The notes: generated by a model not told the origin, from the sequence alone. A stretch of DNA of 64,000 nt from an uncultured Sphaerochaeta sp. (GCF_963667405.1 NZ_OY763408.1:2689757-2753756), one strand, 5' to 3'; positions 51,016 through 60,051 are shown, numbered from the stretch's first letter. A program made the numbers and translations.

Positions 51016-52341
51016 TTACCGTACCAGCGCAGGCCGCTTGGGATCGAACTTCCAACCCGGGATCATGAACTGCATCCCGATCGAGTCATCGCGGGCTCCA
51101 AGACAGTTCTCCAGATAGACCTTGTTGGCCTTGAGAATCTGCTCACGGTCCACTTCGATACCAAGACCAGGCTTGTTCGGGATGGCAATGTGGCCGTCCT
51201 CAATCTGGGGAGGATTGACCGTAAGCCGTTCGATTCCTTCCTGCCAGATCCAGTGCGTGTCGATTGCAGTCGGATTGCCCGGTACTGCTGCACCCACGTG
51301 GGAGATCATCGCCAGGGAGATGTCGAAGTGGTTGTTGGAGTGTGAGCCCCAGGTAAGGCCGAACTCATCGCAGAGCTGTCCTACCCGTACCGCACCGCTC
51401 ATCGTCCAGAAGTGGCAGTCAGCCAAGGGAATGTCGACACTCTGCAGCTCAAGCGAGTGACCGAACTCTCGCCAATCGGTTGCAATCATATTGGTGGCGG
51501 TGGGAAGGCCGGTTGCACGGCGGAACTCACTGAGCACTTCGCGGCCACTATATCCCTTTTCAGCCCCACAGGGGTCCTCACAATAGGAGAGAATGCCATG
51601 CATGTCCTTGCACAGGCCGATGGCTTCCTTCAGGGACCAACCACCGTTGGGGTCGAGGGTCATGCGTGCAGCAGGATAGGCCTTCTTCAGCGCCTTGATG
51701 ACCTCAATCTCTTGCTTTCCCTCAAGAACACCACCCTTCAGCTTGAAATCCTGGAACCCGTACAGGGCCTGGCTTGAGCGGGCAAGCTCAACCACCGACT
51801 CCGCATCAAGGGCCACCTCGTGGCGGAGGCGGTACCAGTCGGTACTGTTCTGCTCATCTGCATAGTATGGAAGGTCTGTCTTCTTGCGATCCCCGACAAA
51901 GAAGAGATAACCGAGGACCTTCACCCGGTCACGCATCATGCCATCGCCGAGCAGGGAGGCAACAGGAACTTCCAGGTACTGACCCATCAGGTCAAGCAAG
52001 GGAGCCTCGATGGCGGTGATGACATGAATACCGGTCCTCAGGTCGAATGTTTGCAGACCGCGCACGTCATTCTCGTCGTTGCCAAGGGCGGCCTTCACCT
52101 TGAGAAGCGTCTGCTTGTACTCGCTGAGTTTCGAACCCTCAACCACAGACTTCACATCCTCAAGGGCCTTGGTGATCTTCTGGCCGCCGGGAACCTCACC
52201 GACACCGGTATTGCCCTGGCTGTCGGTCAGTATGACGATGTTTCGGGTAAAGTACGGGGCATGGGCTCCGCTCAGGTTGAGCAGCATGCTGTCTTTGCCT
52301 GCAACAGGATAGACTTCCATCTTCTGTATATAGGGTATCAT
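51016..52341 (-). CDS. gudD: Glucarate dehydratase
   Basis: A 441-residue enolase-superfamily enzyme (E. coli GudD has 446). The barrel residues are all present: Lys200-x-Lys202 in FKLKGG, Asp230 in LDPNGGW, the acidic CEDPCGAE near 254, Asn284 in [10 protein letters not shown], Asp308 in LADCHFW and the histidines of SHSNNHFD near 334-338. It converts D-glucarate to 5-keto-4-deoxyglucarate. It is transcribed away from the IclR gene, with its own promoter and a palindrome at the start site. A second full-length copy lies at 55434-56774. Confidence 0.92.
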   Translation of the reverse strand: MIPYIQKMEVYPVAGKDSMLLNLSGAHAPYFTRNIVILTDSQGNTGVGEVPGGQKITKALEDVKSVVEGSKLSEYKQTLLKVKAALGNDENDVRGLQTFDLRTGIHVITAIEAPLLDLMGQYLEVPVASLLGDGMMRDRVKVLGYLFFVGDRKKTDLPYYADEQNSTDWYRLRHEVALDAESVVELARSSQALYGFQDFKLKGGVLEGKQEIEVIKALKKAYPAARMTLDPNGGWSLKEAIGLCKDMHGILSYCEDPCGAEKGYSGREVLSEFRRATGLPTATNMIATDWREFGHSLELQSVDIPLADCHFWTMSGAVRVGQLCDEFGLTWGSHSNNHFDISLAMISHVGAAVPGNPTAIDTHWIWQEGIERLTVNPPQIEDGHIAIPNKPGLGIEVDREQILKANKVYLENCLGARDDSIGMQFMIPGWKFDPKRPALVR

Positions 52342-52381
52342 TCGTTCTCCTCCTCAGGTAGGTGCGTATGCATAGGTATCT

Positions 52382-52396
52382 CTTTGATAATCAAAG
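52382..52396. promoter_or_regulatory. Palindrome at the gudD transcription start
   Basis: CTTTGATAATCAAAG is a perfect 15-base palindrome that abuts the -10 box of the gudD promoter on its downstream side. A related 16-base element (GTTTGA, 4 bases, TCAAAC) lies upstream of tctC at 60052-60067, so the IclR regulator may bind both. Confidence 0.5.
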
Positions 52397-52423
52397 GCTA
52401 TAATGGAATTTTTCAATTGTCAA
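52397..52423 (-). promoter_or_regulatory. Promoter of gudD
   Basis: TTGACA (52418-52423) and TATAGC (52397-52402) with a short 15-base spacer. TGGAATTTTTCAA (52404-52416), similar to the IclR consensus TGGAAATNATTTCCA, fills the spacer. Confidence 0.5.
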
Positions 52424-52521
52424 TTTGATTTTTATAATTCATTGTTTATTTTTTATAATTTTATTATATTCCATTACCAACCTGTACCTTTCTTGCTATA
52501 TATCAATTAGGACGTACTATA

Positions 52522-52533
52522 TGGAAAAATTCC
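52522..52533. promoter_or_regulatory. IclR-type operator candidate
   Basis: TGGAAAAATTCC, close to the IclR consensus palindrome, lies 117 bases before the iclR start and could serve autoregulation. Confidence 0.35.
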
Positions 52534-52650
52534 TTGTCTAATTACCTTCCTATTTGCCGAAAATACTCTTTGAATTCTCCTCGAAACTATGCAATACTAT
52601 AATTACGTTATAAATAATGAAACTATTTTCTAATATGCGGGGACACGCTC

Positions 52651-53442
52651 ATGCCAACCGATTCTGACAAGTACAATATCAAGACCGTCGCCAGATGTTT
52701 CCAGATTTTGGATCTTGCATCCGAGAGCAGTGGTCCGATATCCATCCAGGATGTCTGTGCAGCACTGGACACCAACAGCAACATGGCTTTCCGTCTTCTG
52801 GCAAGTTTGCAGAACTCCGGCTACATGAGCAAGGATCCGTACTCCGGTCTGTATACCCTTTCGCTGAAAACCCTCAAGCTCAGCCGTAGCGCCCTGCAGT
52901 CCCAGGAGATACGTAAGGTGACCATGCCGTACCTGGAACTGCTGTGGAACCAATTTCCGAAAGCAAATGTGAACATGGCAGTCTTCTACAATGGTGAAGT
53001 GCTGATGCTCGACCGCATCGATACGCAGTCTACTCCCCGCACCTACTTCACGCCCGGCCGCCAGCTGCCCTTCCATTGCAGTGCACTCGGCAAGGTACTC
53101 ACCAGCGAATTGGGTGAAGCTGAGCTTGACCAGCTCATCAAAGAGAAAGGCCTTCCCAAATACACGGAGAAGACCATCACCGACCCCGTAGCATTCAAGC
53201 AGGAGCTTGCAAAGGTACGCAGCGAAGGCGTTGCACGTGACCGAAACGAGTTCATTGACGGAGACAACTGCTCGGCGGTTCCCGTGCGTGGCAGAGACGG
53301 TCGGGTTATTGCTGGCATCAGCGTAAGTGCCCTCACCTCCAATATGAGTGTCGAGGAGATTGAAGCAGCCATCCCGCGACTCAAGGACACTGCTTCCAAG
53401 ATCTCCTATATGATGGGGTATACCACGCAGCCGGTTATGTAA
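52651..53442 (+). CDS. IclR family transcriptional regulator
   Basis: A 263-residue regulator with a winged helix at about residues 10-65 (PISIQDVCAALDTNSNMAFRLL) and an IclR ligand domain containing PFHCSALGKVL near residue 133, DRNEFIDGDNCSAVPVRGRDG near 198 and VSALTSNMS near 225. IclR/KdgR-type sensors bind sugar acids or their keto-deoxy products. It is divergent from gudD and convergent with the aldolase gene, so it probably controls the glucarate operons. Confidence 0.92.
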   Translation: MPTDSDKYNIKTVARCFQILDLASESSGPISIQDVCAALDTNSNMAFRLLASLQNSGYMSKDPYSGLYTLSLKTLKLSRSALQSQEIRKVTMPYLELLWNQFPKANVNMAVFYNGEVLMLDRIDTQSTPRTYFTPGRQLPFHCSALGKVLTSELGEAELDQLIKEKGLPKYTEKTITDPVAFKQELAKVRSEGVARDRNEFIDGDNCSAVPVRGRDGRVIAGISVSALTSNMSVEEIEAAIPRLKDTASKISYMMGYTTQPVM

Positions 53443-53520
53443 CCGACACCATTTGGTCTACGCTGACAAGCGTTGCAAGCTTTGCTTCCCGAAGCTCATA
53501 CGCATGTTGCTCAAGTACGA

Positions 53521-53558
53521 TTTACTAAATCACACTTTACTAAAACATACTTTAGCAA
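53521..53558. repeat. Tandem 15-base repeats
   Basis: TTTACTAAA with a CAxAC-type spacer occurs at 53521 and 53536, and a degraded copy (TTTAGCAA) at 53551, all with a 15-base period. They lie between the 3' ends of iclR and the aldolase gene. Function is unknown. Confidence 0.45.
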
Positions 53559-53564
53559 TATGCA

Positions 53565-53590
53565 GAAGGCTGCCCTTTCGGACAGCCTTC
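53565..53590. terminator. Hairpin between iclR and the aldolase gene
   Basis: An 11-base stem with one mismatch (GAAGGCTGCCC against GGACAGCCTTC) and a 4-base loop. Neither side has a strong T run, so it may serve both convergent genes weakly. Confidence 0.5.
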
Positions 53591-53614
53591 ATATTCACTA
53601 TCTATTGGATTTGA

Positions 53615-54520
53615 TCAGTCAAAAACCTCGTAGCCGCCCTTGACGAGCTCGCTCTTAAGGTTCTCCATCTGCTTCGGAGGAGACGGCATGTTCGGCAGGA
53701 AAGGCTTTCCGACCTTCTGTCCCACCAGGTTCGCCAGGTCCTTCGTCGCCACCGGGAAGCTTGACTTGTCCGTGGCAAGACGGATCGGGTTGAGCTTCAG
53801 CTGTGCCTCCAAGGAACCCTTGAGGTCTCCTGCAACATACTTGTCGTAGATGGAGCAGACCAGCTTGGGAAGGTAGTTCGCCGTGGAGCACACCGCGCCC
53901 ACTGCCCCCACTCCCAGACCAGAGTAGATCAGGGTGTCCTTGCCGCACATCACCTTGAAGCCCACATCGGCATTGCGCCTGATGAACTCCATCGTCTGCG
54001 TCAGGTCCCCGCTGGAGTCCTTCATCCCCACCAGGTTCGGAACGGTGTGGGCAAGCTCCTCGACAAGGTCCTGGCTCATCGCATAGCCGCAGCGGCCCGG
54101 GTTGTTGTAGAGAAGCACAGCTGTCTCGGCCACGCTTGCAGCGATGGCACGAATGTGCTTCTTCAGCTCCTCGTCGGTGGGCTTGATGAACATCGGCTGG
54201 AGGATGGAGATACCCTTCGCTCCCATGCTTACTCCCATCTTGGCAAGGCGGATGCACTTGCTGGTGCGGATCGCCCCGATGCCCATGTACACCGGCACTC
54301 GGCCGGCAACCTGGTCCATCAGGATGGAAAGCGCCTCAGCCATTTCATCCTCTTCCATCATGTAGAACTCGCCGTTGGAACCGAAGGCGAGGATGCCGCT
54401 GCACCCGCCCTCGATCACAAAGTCGACCAAGGAGCGCAGTGCTGCTTCGTCCACCTTCTCGCTCTCGGTAATCGGAGTGAGGATCGGGGGGATGATGCCT
54501 TTGATAAAACTCGTGTCCAT
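53615..54520 (-). CDS. DapA-like aldolase, probably for 5-keto-4-deoxyglucarate
   Basis: A 301-residue DapA-family enzyme with GSNGEFYM near residue 45, the catalytic Tyr in LLYNNPGRCG near 135 and the Schiff-base Lys in GMKDSSGD near 163. It sits between the glucarate dehydratases and tartronate semialdehyde reductase, where E. coli has the unrelated aldolase GarL. The simplest reading is aldol cleavage to pyruvate and tartronate semialdehyde. The alternative is a KdgD-type dehydratase giving 2-oxoglutarate semialdehyde, but GarR next door would then have no substrate. It starts 8 bases after garR. Confidence 0.85.
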   Translation of the reverse strand: MDTSFIKGIIPPILTPITESEKVDEAALRSLVDFVIEGGCSGILAFGSNGEFYMMEEDEMAEALSILMDQVAGRVPVYMGIGAIRTSKCIRLAKMGVSMGAKGISILQPMFIKPTDEELKKHIRAIAASVAETAVLLYNNPGRCGYAMSQDLVEELAHTVPNLVGMKDSSGDLTQTMEFIRRNADVGFKVMCGKDTLIYSGLGVGAVGAVCSTANYLPKLVCSIYDKYVAGDLKGSLEAQLKLNPIRLATDKSSFPVATKDLANLVGQKVGKPFLPNMPSPPKQMENLKSELVKGGYEVFD

Positions 54521-54528
54521 ACGCTCTC

Positions 54529-55413
54529 CTACTCGCCGATCTTCGTTCCGCTGACCTTTGCATAGAAGCGGGCCAGGGCGCTGTGGTCGTCGCCGCCGAA
54601 GCCGTCGGCATGCAGCGTCTCCATCATCTCGCGCACACTTGCGGTGAGCGGGAGCGGGCTTCCCACGCTGTGGGCCGTGTCCATCGCGTTGGCGAGGTCC
54701 TTGATGTGCAGATCGATCTTGAAGCCCGGCTTGAAGTTGCTGTCCATCATCATCGGGGCCTTCGCGTTCATCACCGTGCTGCCGGCAAGCCCGCCCTTGA
54801 TGGCGTCGAACACCAGGTGCGGATCCACTCCGGCCTTGCGCACCAGCGTGAACGCCTCAGCCACTGCTGCGATGTTCAGCGCAACGATCACCTGGTTGGC
54901 AAGCTTGGTCGTGTTGCCCGCCCCGATGGGACCGCAGTGCACCGCACTCGCACCCATCACCAGCAGGATGTCCCTCATCTCCTCGAACAGGGCCTTCTCT
55001 CCGCCCACCATGATGGCAAGGCTTCCGTCGATGGCCTTCGGCTCGCCGCCCGAGACCGGTGCGTCAAGCATCCTCACGCCCTTCTCGGCGCAGGCCTTCT
55101 CCACTTCCTGGCTCGCAAGCGGAGCGATCGAGCTCATGTCGATCAGCACCAGGCCCTTCTTGGCCCCCTCGAGCACACCGTCCTTGCCCAGCACCACAGT
55201 CTTCACGTGCGGGCTGTTGGGCAGCATCGTGATCACCACCGGCACCTGCGACGCTACGTCGGCTGAGCTCTTTGCAGCCACGGCACCGGAAGCCACCACG
55301 TCGGCTACGTTCGCCGCATTCACATCATAACAAACAATACTATGACCTGCCTTCAGCAGGTTCTTGGCCATGGGCTTGCCCATGATTCCCAATCCAATGA
55401 ATCCAATCGTCAT
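54529..55413 (-). CDS. garR: Tartronate semialdehyde reductase (2-hydroxy-3-oxopropionate reductase)
   Basis: A 294-residue beta-hydroxyacid dehydrogenase with GFIGLGIMGKPMAKNL at the N-terminus, the substrate motif DAPVSGGEPKAIDGSL near residue 120, and GNTTKLANQ with the catalytic Lys near 170. DLANAMDTA near 240 fits the GarR group. It reduces tartronate semialdehyde to D-glycerate. It lies between the second glucarate dehydratase and the aldolase. No glycerate kinase is seen in the window. Confidence 0.88.
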   Translation of the reverse strand: MTIGFIGLGIMGKPMAKNLLKAGHSIVCYDVNAANVADVVASGAVAAKSSADVASQVPVVITMLPNSPHVKTVVLGKDGVLEGAKKGLVLIDMSSIAPLASQEVEKACAEKGVRMLDAPVSGGEPKAIDGSLAIMVGGEKALFEEMRDILLVMGASAVHCGPIGAGNTTKLANQVIVALNIAAVAEAFTLVRKAGVDPHLVFDAIKGGLAGSTVMNAKAPMMMDSNFKPGFKIDLHIKDLANAMDTAHSVGSPLPLTASVREMMETLHADGFGGDDHSALARFYAKVSGTKIGE

Positions 55414-55433
55414 ATGAGTTTCTCCTATCTACG

Positions 55434-56774
55434 TTAGCGAACCATGCAAGGCTTCTTGCTGTCGAACTTCCAACCCGGGATCAGATACTGCATGGAAACA
55501 GCGTCGTTGCGCGCCCCGACCTCAAGCTTTCGATAGACCTCGTTCGCTTTCATCACTGCATCCATGTTCAGCTCAAGGCCGAGGCCGGGAGCGTTGGAAA
55601 CATGAATCTTTCCGTCCTTGATCTGGTAGGGATTGTTGGTCAGGTACTGACCATCCTGCCAGATCCAATGGGTATCCATCGCTGTGATATCACCGGGCGC
55701 TGCCGCTGCGCAGTGGGCGAAGATAGCCAGCGAAATATCAAAATGGTTGTTGGAGTGCGAGCCCCAGGTCAGACCCCAGTCGTTGAGCACCTGGGCCATA
55801 CGCACCGAGCCGCTCATCGTCCAGAAGTGCGGATCGGCCAGCACGATGTCCACGCTCTTTTCGCATGCCGCATGGTAGAACTGCTTCCAGTCGGTTGCAA
55901 TCATATTCGTTGCAGTGGGAATACCGGTGCGCATCTTGAACTCTGCCATGGTCTCACGGCCCGAGTAACCGCGCTCGGTACCACAGGGATCCTCGGCGTA
56001 GGTGAGGCTGCTCCCTTTGCACAGCTCAACCGCCTCATCGAGCTTCCAAGCCCCGTTGGGATCGATATTGATACGGGCGTCGGGGAAGCGCTTGGCCAAG
56101 GCTTCGATCGCCTCCATCTCCTTCGCACCTTCCAGAACACCGCCCTTGAGCTTGAAGTCCTTGAATCCATAGTAGGACTGAAGTGCCTCAGCCTGTTCCA
56201 CGATCGCCTTGCTGTCCATGAACGGATTGCGGCGAATCTTGTACCAGGGGTTGGAGGAAGAACTCTCATCGAGGTACGGCAGGTCGGTCTTGCGCTTGTC
56301 AGCCTGGTAGAAGAGGTAGCCCAGGGTGACGATATCGTCACGCTGGCGTCCATCACCAAGCAAGTCACACACAGGAAGTCCAAGGAACTGGCCCCAGAGG
56401 TCGAGCATGGCACACTCAACTGCAGTCTCGGAGTGTACCACGTCCTTCAGGTTTGCCAGGGAAAGGTTCTGCAACCCCTCACTGTTCTTGGAGCGGTTGT
56501 TGTGGATGTCGGTCAGGCGCTTGAGCACTGCTCGGTAGCTGCTGATGGACTGTCCGACCACCAAGCTCTTCGACTCTTCCAAAGCCTGGGCAATAGCCTC
56601 ACCACCATGCACCTCGCCCACGCCGGTATTGCCGCTGCTGTCCTTGAGGATCACCAGGTTGCGGGTGAAGTAGGGAGAGTGGGCTCCGCTGAGGGAGAGG
56701 AGCATGCTGTCATACCCTGCTACAGGGATGACCAGCATTTCGGTGATGATGGGAAATTCGTGCTTCGTATGCAT
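55434..56774 (-). CDS. Glucarate dehydratase paralogue
   Basis: A 446-residue enolase-superfamily protein closely related to the GudD at 51016-52341. All expected active-site segments are present: FKLKGG near residue 208, [32 protein letters not shown] and SHSNNHFD. E. coli also has a second copy, GudX, which is poorly active; nothing here shows loss of activity. It may prefer another epimer such as L-idarate or galactarate. It lies between tctA and garR. Confidence 0.9.
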   Translation of the reverse strand: MHTKHEFPIITEMLVIPVAGYDSMLLSLSGAHSPYFTRNLVILKDSSGNTGVGEVHGGEAIAQALEESKSLVVGQSISSYRAVLKRLTDIHNNRSKNSEGLQNLSLANLKDVVHSETAVECAMLDLWGQFLGLPVCDLLGDGRQRDDIVTLGYLFYQADKRKTDLPYLDESSSSNPWYKIRRNPFMDSKAIVEQAEALQSYYGFKDFKLKGGVLEGAKEMEAIEALAKRFPDARINIDPNGAWKLDEAVELCKGSSLTYAEDPCGTERGYSGRETMAEFKMRTGIPTATNMIATDWKQFYHAACEKSVDIVLADPHFWTMSGSVRMAQVLNDWGLTWGSHSNNHFDISLAIFAHCAAAAPGDITAMDTHWIWQDGQYLTNNPYQIKDGKIHVSNAPGLGLELNMDAVMKANEVYRKLEVGARNDAVSMQYLIPGWKFDSKKPCMVR

Positions 56775-56777
56775 TGC

Positions 56778-58274
56778 TTACTCCTCGCTTGTTGCTTTCT
56801 TGGGTTTGTACTGCTTGTACAGGGTGGCGGCCAAACTGACGATGGCCAAAACCAGGAACATGCCGCTGATCGGACGGGTGAATACTTCCAGGAAGTTTCC
56901 GTTCGAGTACTCAAGACCACGTCTGAGGTTCGTCTCAAAGGCGCTCTCCAGAATGAAGCCCAGGATGAACGGAGGGGCAGGAACACCGGCCTTTGACATG
57001 GCCAGACCGATGATACCGAAGAGGATGAGGCCCCACATGTCAAAGACACGGTTGTTCAGTGCATAGGCACCGATGGCACACAGCACCACGATGAGGGGAA
57101 GCAGGATGTTGGCAGGAACCTTCAGCACCTTGACAATGGCTCGCATTCCCAAGTACATGACCAAAGCCATCACAATCATGGAAAGGATCATCGAAGCGAA
57201 AATCTGATAGACCGTCGCCCCGTTGGACTGGAACAAGAGAGGACCGGGCTGCATGCCGTGCAGCATGAACCCGCCCAGCAGGATGGCCGTCGCCCCGTCA
57301 CCGGGAATACCCAAGGTGAGCAACGGGATCATGGCACCGCCGATGGAGGCGTTGTTGCTTGCCTCACTGGCTATGATGCCGTCGGGGATACCGGTACCGA
57401 ACTTCTCAGGGTGCTTGCTCGATGTCTTGGCCACCGAGTAAGCGATGATGTTGCTCGTAGATCCACCGATGCCGGGCAGGATGCCGATGCCAAGGCCGAT
57501 CAGGGAGGAACGGACAAAGTTGATGCCCTGTCCCTTGATGTCCTTGAGGGTGAATCCAAGGCCACGCATCTTGTACTCGCGGACCTGGGCCTTCTCCTGT
57601 TCGCTTCCTGCGGTGGAGAGTACCTCGCTGATCGCATACAGACCAACCAGCACAGCAAGCAGGTTGAAGCCACTGGTCAGCTGTAGGGAGCCGAAAGTGA
57701 AGCGCTTGGCGCTGTCAATCGGAGAAAGCCCCACAGTGGCGAACATCATGCCGAAGAGTGCACTGAGCAGACCCTTGACGATGGACTTGCCGGTGAGTGA
57801 GGAGATCAGGGTGAGGGCGAAGACAGTAACGGAGAAATACTCCCACGGGCCGAACTTGATCGTCAGGTTCGCCAAAGTCGGGCTGAGCACAACCATGAAC
57901 AGCAAGCTGATCGCTGTTCCGATGAGCGAAGCAAACACCGCAAGCCCCAAGGCTCTTCCGGCCTGGCCGTTCTTGGCCATGGGAGAGCCGTCGAAACAGG
58001 TTGCGATCGAACTTGGGGTGCCGGGGATGTTGAGCAGGATGGCCGAGATCAGACCACCGCTCATTCCGCCGATATAGATGGCGGTCAGCATCGAGAGGCC
58101 GGTACCGCTGCTCATTGCATAGGTGATGGGCAGGAACATGGAGAGTCCTGCAACTGTTGTAAGACCGGGCAGTGCACCGAAGACGATACCGACGGTGGTG
58201 CCGATGAAAATCATGATGATGGACAGAGGATCGGTAAAGACGGCTCCAAAGCCTTCAAGCAGCATTCCAAACAT
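56778..58274 (-). CDS. tctA: Tripartite tricarboxylate transporter, large permease TctA
   Basis: A 498-residue TctA protein with GALPGLTTVAGLSMFLPITY near residue 32, NIPGTPSSIATCFDG near 83, GILPGIGGSTSNIIAY near 265 and LTLGIPGDGATAILLGG near 328. It is homologous along its length to the TctA of the first cluster. Its position in the glucarate operon suggests that it imports glucarate or a related aldarate. It starts 12 bases after tctB. Confidence 0.93.
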   Translation of the reverse strand: MFGMLLEGFGAVFTDPLSIIMIFIGTTVGIVFGALPGLTTVAGLSMFLPITYAMSSGTGLSMLTAIYIGGMSGGLISAILLNIPGTPSSIATCFDGSPMAKNGQAGRALGLAVFASLIGTAISLLFMVVLSPTLANLTIKFGPWEYFSVTVFALTLISSLTGKSIVKGLLSALFGMMFATVGLSPIDSAKRFTFGSLQLTSGFNLLAVLVGLYAISEVLSTAGSEQEKAQVREYKMRGLGFTLKDIKGQGINFVRSSLIGLGIGILPGIGGSTSNIIAYSVAKTSSKHPEKFGTGIPDGIIASEASNNASIGGAMIPLLTLGIPGDGATAILLGGFMLHGMQPGPLLFQSNGATVYQIFASMILSMIVMALVMYLGMRAIVKVLKVPANILLPLIVVLCAIGAYALNNRVFDMWGLILFGIIGLAMSKAGVPAPPFILGFILESAFETNLRRGLEYSNGNFLEVFTRPISGMFLVLAIVSLAATLYKQYKPKKATSEE

Positions 58275-58286
58275 GGTTCGTCCCCC

Positions 58287-58847
58287 TTATCCCAAAATGC
58301 CTCTGGGCAAGAACAGCGTGAAGTAACGGGTGAAGATGAAGTAAATCAACACCGATACACCAATGGAGAAGAGGATGATGAAGAGCGCCCATTTCTTGCG
58401 CTTACCCTTCTCGGTGAGCAAAAACGACTGTGCCAACAGATAGAAGATACTGGAAAGGATGAACCCGATCCGCTGGTAGAACAGGAAATAGATGAACAGG
58501 AAGAGCAGGGAGAGCAAGAGCTTGAGGGGGACAATCTGCAAGAGGCCCTGCAGCTTCGCGCCCTTGGGAGGATCGATGCAGGCGACCTGGTCGGGATCAC
58601 AGATCTGCTCGTTCTGTCCGCCAGTCCCTTTCTTTTCCTTCCGATCCTTGAGGATGGTGGTCACAATGAGGATGGCACTCAAGGCAATGGAGAGCCAACC
58701 GATCATAGCCGGGATGGACTGGGAGTCAAGGCCACGGTTCCCGAAGGGGGTGAAGGTCGATACATTGCGCGACTCTGCAATGTAGAAGATCGAAAGAAGG
58801 GCAAAGAAAATTCCCACTCCCAGCTCTTTCTTGTTTGCTTTATTCAT
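58287..58847 (-). CDS. tctB: Tripartite tricarboxylate transporter, small permease TctB
   Basis: A 186-residue membrane protein with four spans, opening KELGVGIFFALLSIFYIAES and ending TLFLPRGILG, matching the other TctB. The loop between spans 2 and 3 is long and charged. A stem-loop separates it from tctC. Confidence 0.87.
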   Translation of the reverse strand: MNKANKKELGVGIFFALLSIFYIAESRNVSTFTPFGNRGLDSQSIPAMIGWLSIALSAILIVTTILKDRKEKKGTGGQNEQICDPDQVACIDPPKGAKLQGLLQIVPLKLLLSLLFLFIYFLFYQRIGFILSSIFYLLAQSFLLTEKGKRKKWALFIILFSIGVSVLIYFIFTRYFTLFLPRGILG

Positions 58848-58883
58848 AGGATCTGCTCCTTGTGTACGAGCTATGCAGATAGG

Positions 58884-58910
58884 TGGTCCGGAAACTCTGT
58901 TCCCGGACCA
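58884..58910 (-). terminator. Stem-loop behind tctC
   Basis: TGGTCCGG pairs with CCGGACCA, then after one mismatch AAC pairs with GTT around a 3-base loop. It lies midway between tctC and tctB. Confidence 0.6.
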
Positions 58911-58938
58911 ACCAATCGATACGATGCGAGCGAATCAG

Positions 58939-59919
58939 TTATTTGCCCTGGAGCAGGTCACTGATGGCCATCATCTCTTCAAGTTCCTTGGTCCAGTGAG
59001 CAACCGTGTCAGCGGTGTTCATATAGGTAGGAGCCTGGTAGAGAGCTGCAATTTCCTTCTGGTAGTCAGCATTGTTGTTGATGATCTTGCCGACAGCGGT
59101 GCTGAACTTCTCTACGATTTTGGCATCGGTGCCCTTGGGGAAGAACATCGTGTTGTAGTAGGAGTAGCCAGCGTTCACACCACTCTCGCGGAGGGTAGGC
59201 AGGTTGGGAAGAGCAGCAGATCTCTGGTTGCTGACATTGGCGATATACTTGAACTGGCCCTTGTCGACATAGTCCTGGACCATGTTGTACGGCATGGGGA
59301 TCAGGTCAACGTGGCGGCCGAGCAGGAGCGGGAGGCGCTCACCGGATCCACCGCTGGAAACGACGTTCAGCTTGGCACCAGCCTGCTGCAGACCGATTGC
59401 AATCCACTGGGTGGAAGCACCGGTGTTGGCGGTCAGCTTGTATTTGCCGGGGTTCTTCTGGGACTCAGCAATCAGCTCCTGGACATTGTTGAAGGGAGCG
59501 TCAGCGTTTGCCACGAGGACTTCGTCAGCAGATGCGGAGAAGACGCAAGCAAGCTCAAAGTCCTGGAAACCGAAGTCTACCATCTTTGCAGCCTGGGCGA
59601 TGTTCATGGAGAGCTGGGAAACCAGAATGGTATATCCATCATTCTTTGCTTCCTTGACCTGGGCAGCAGCAATGGAACCACCGCTACCGGCAACGTTGGT
59701 GACAACGACGGGCTGGCCGAGCTCTTTGGTCAGGTACTTTGCAATTGCACGGGCGTTGTAGTCGGAGTTACCACCGGCAGCAAACGCAACTACGAGGTTG
59801 ACCGGCTGCTGGGGCCACTTGTCAGCTGCACTTGCAGCAGGAGCTTCTCCCTGTCCGGCAGCCATTACGAACGACATGGCGAGCACAAGAATCATTAGAA
59901 CTGAGAGTAATTTTTTCAT
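58939..59919 (-). CDS. tctC: Tripartite tricarboxylate transporter substrate-binding protein TctC
   Basis: A 326-residue TctC-type binding protein with a signal peptide (MKKLLSVLMILVLAMSFVMA) and mature start AGQGEAPA. Family segments are NLVVAFAAGGNSDYNARAIA near residue 48 and VVTNVAGSGGSIAAAQVKEA near 80. ATG 59919 follows GGAGG; an in-frame codon at 59967 would place the leader palindrome inside the gene. It is first in the glucarate operon. Confidence 0.92.
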   Translation of the reverse strand: MKKLLSVLMILVLAMSFVMAAGQGEAPAASAADKWPQQPVNLVVAFAAGGNSDYNARAIAKYLTKELGQPVVVTNVAGSGGSIAAAQVKEAKNDGYTILVSQLSMNIAQAAKMVDFGFQDFELACVFSASADEVLVANADAPFNNVQELIAESQKNPGKYKLTANTGASTQWIAIGLQQAGAKLNVVSSGGSGERLPLLLGRHVDLIPMPYNMVQDYVDKGQFKYIANVSNQRSAALPNLPTLRESGVNAGYSYYNTMFFPKGTDAKIVEKFSTAVGKIINNNADYQKEIAALYQAPTYMNTADTVAHWTKELEEMMAISDLLQGK

Positions 59920-59942
59920 CTCTTCCTCCAGAAGTAATTCTC

Positions 59943-59965
59943 GGGGTGTCTTTGAAAGACTCCCC
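59943..59965. promoter_or_regulatory. Palindrome in the tctC leader
   Basis: GGGG, one mismatch, then GTCTTT against AAAGAC and CCCC forms a near-perfect 23-base palindrome about 23 bases before the ATG. It could be an operator or an mRNA hairpin. Confidence 0.45.
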
Positions 59966-59975
59966 ATCTACCTCC

Positions 59976-60004
59976 AGAGTAAAATGACTTTTGATACCTG
60001 TCAA
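59976..60004 (-). promoter_or_regulatory. Promoter of the second TctABC/glucarate operon
   Basis: A perfect TTGACA (59999-60004) is 17 bases from TACTCT (59976-59981), the same layout as at the first tctC. Confidence 0.7.
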
Positions 60005-60051
60005 CAAAAATGATTGTTTTTTCTAGTGTCATTATATTTTTCAGTAGTGTT

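Larger units (their letters stand above)
52342..52650. other. 309-base divergent gap between gudD and iclR
   Basis: A very AT-rich regulatory region. It holds the gudD promoter, a perfect palindrome and two IclR-like half-palindromes, listed separately. A TATAATTA box near 52600 could drive iclR. No gene is visible. Confidence 0.6.

Noticed and set aside
54583..55330. Long plus-strand frames (227 and 228 residues)
   Set aside because: Both are antisense to garR in a GC-rich stretch; neither shows a start signal or motif.
55602..56996. 464-residue open frame on the plus strand
   Set aside because: It lies opposite the glucarate dehydratase paralogue and tctA, whose products are clearly recognisable. 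It has no ribosome site or family match and reflects codon bias of the genes on the other strand.
58831..59898. 355-residue open frame on the plus strand
   Set aside because: It is antisense to the second tctC gene and its leader.
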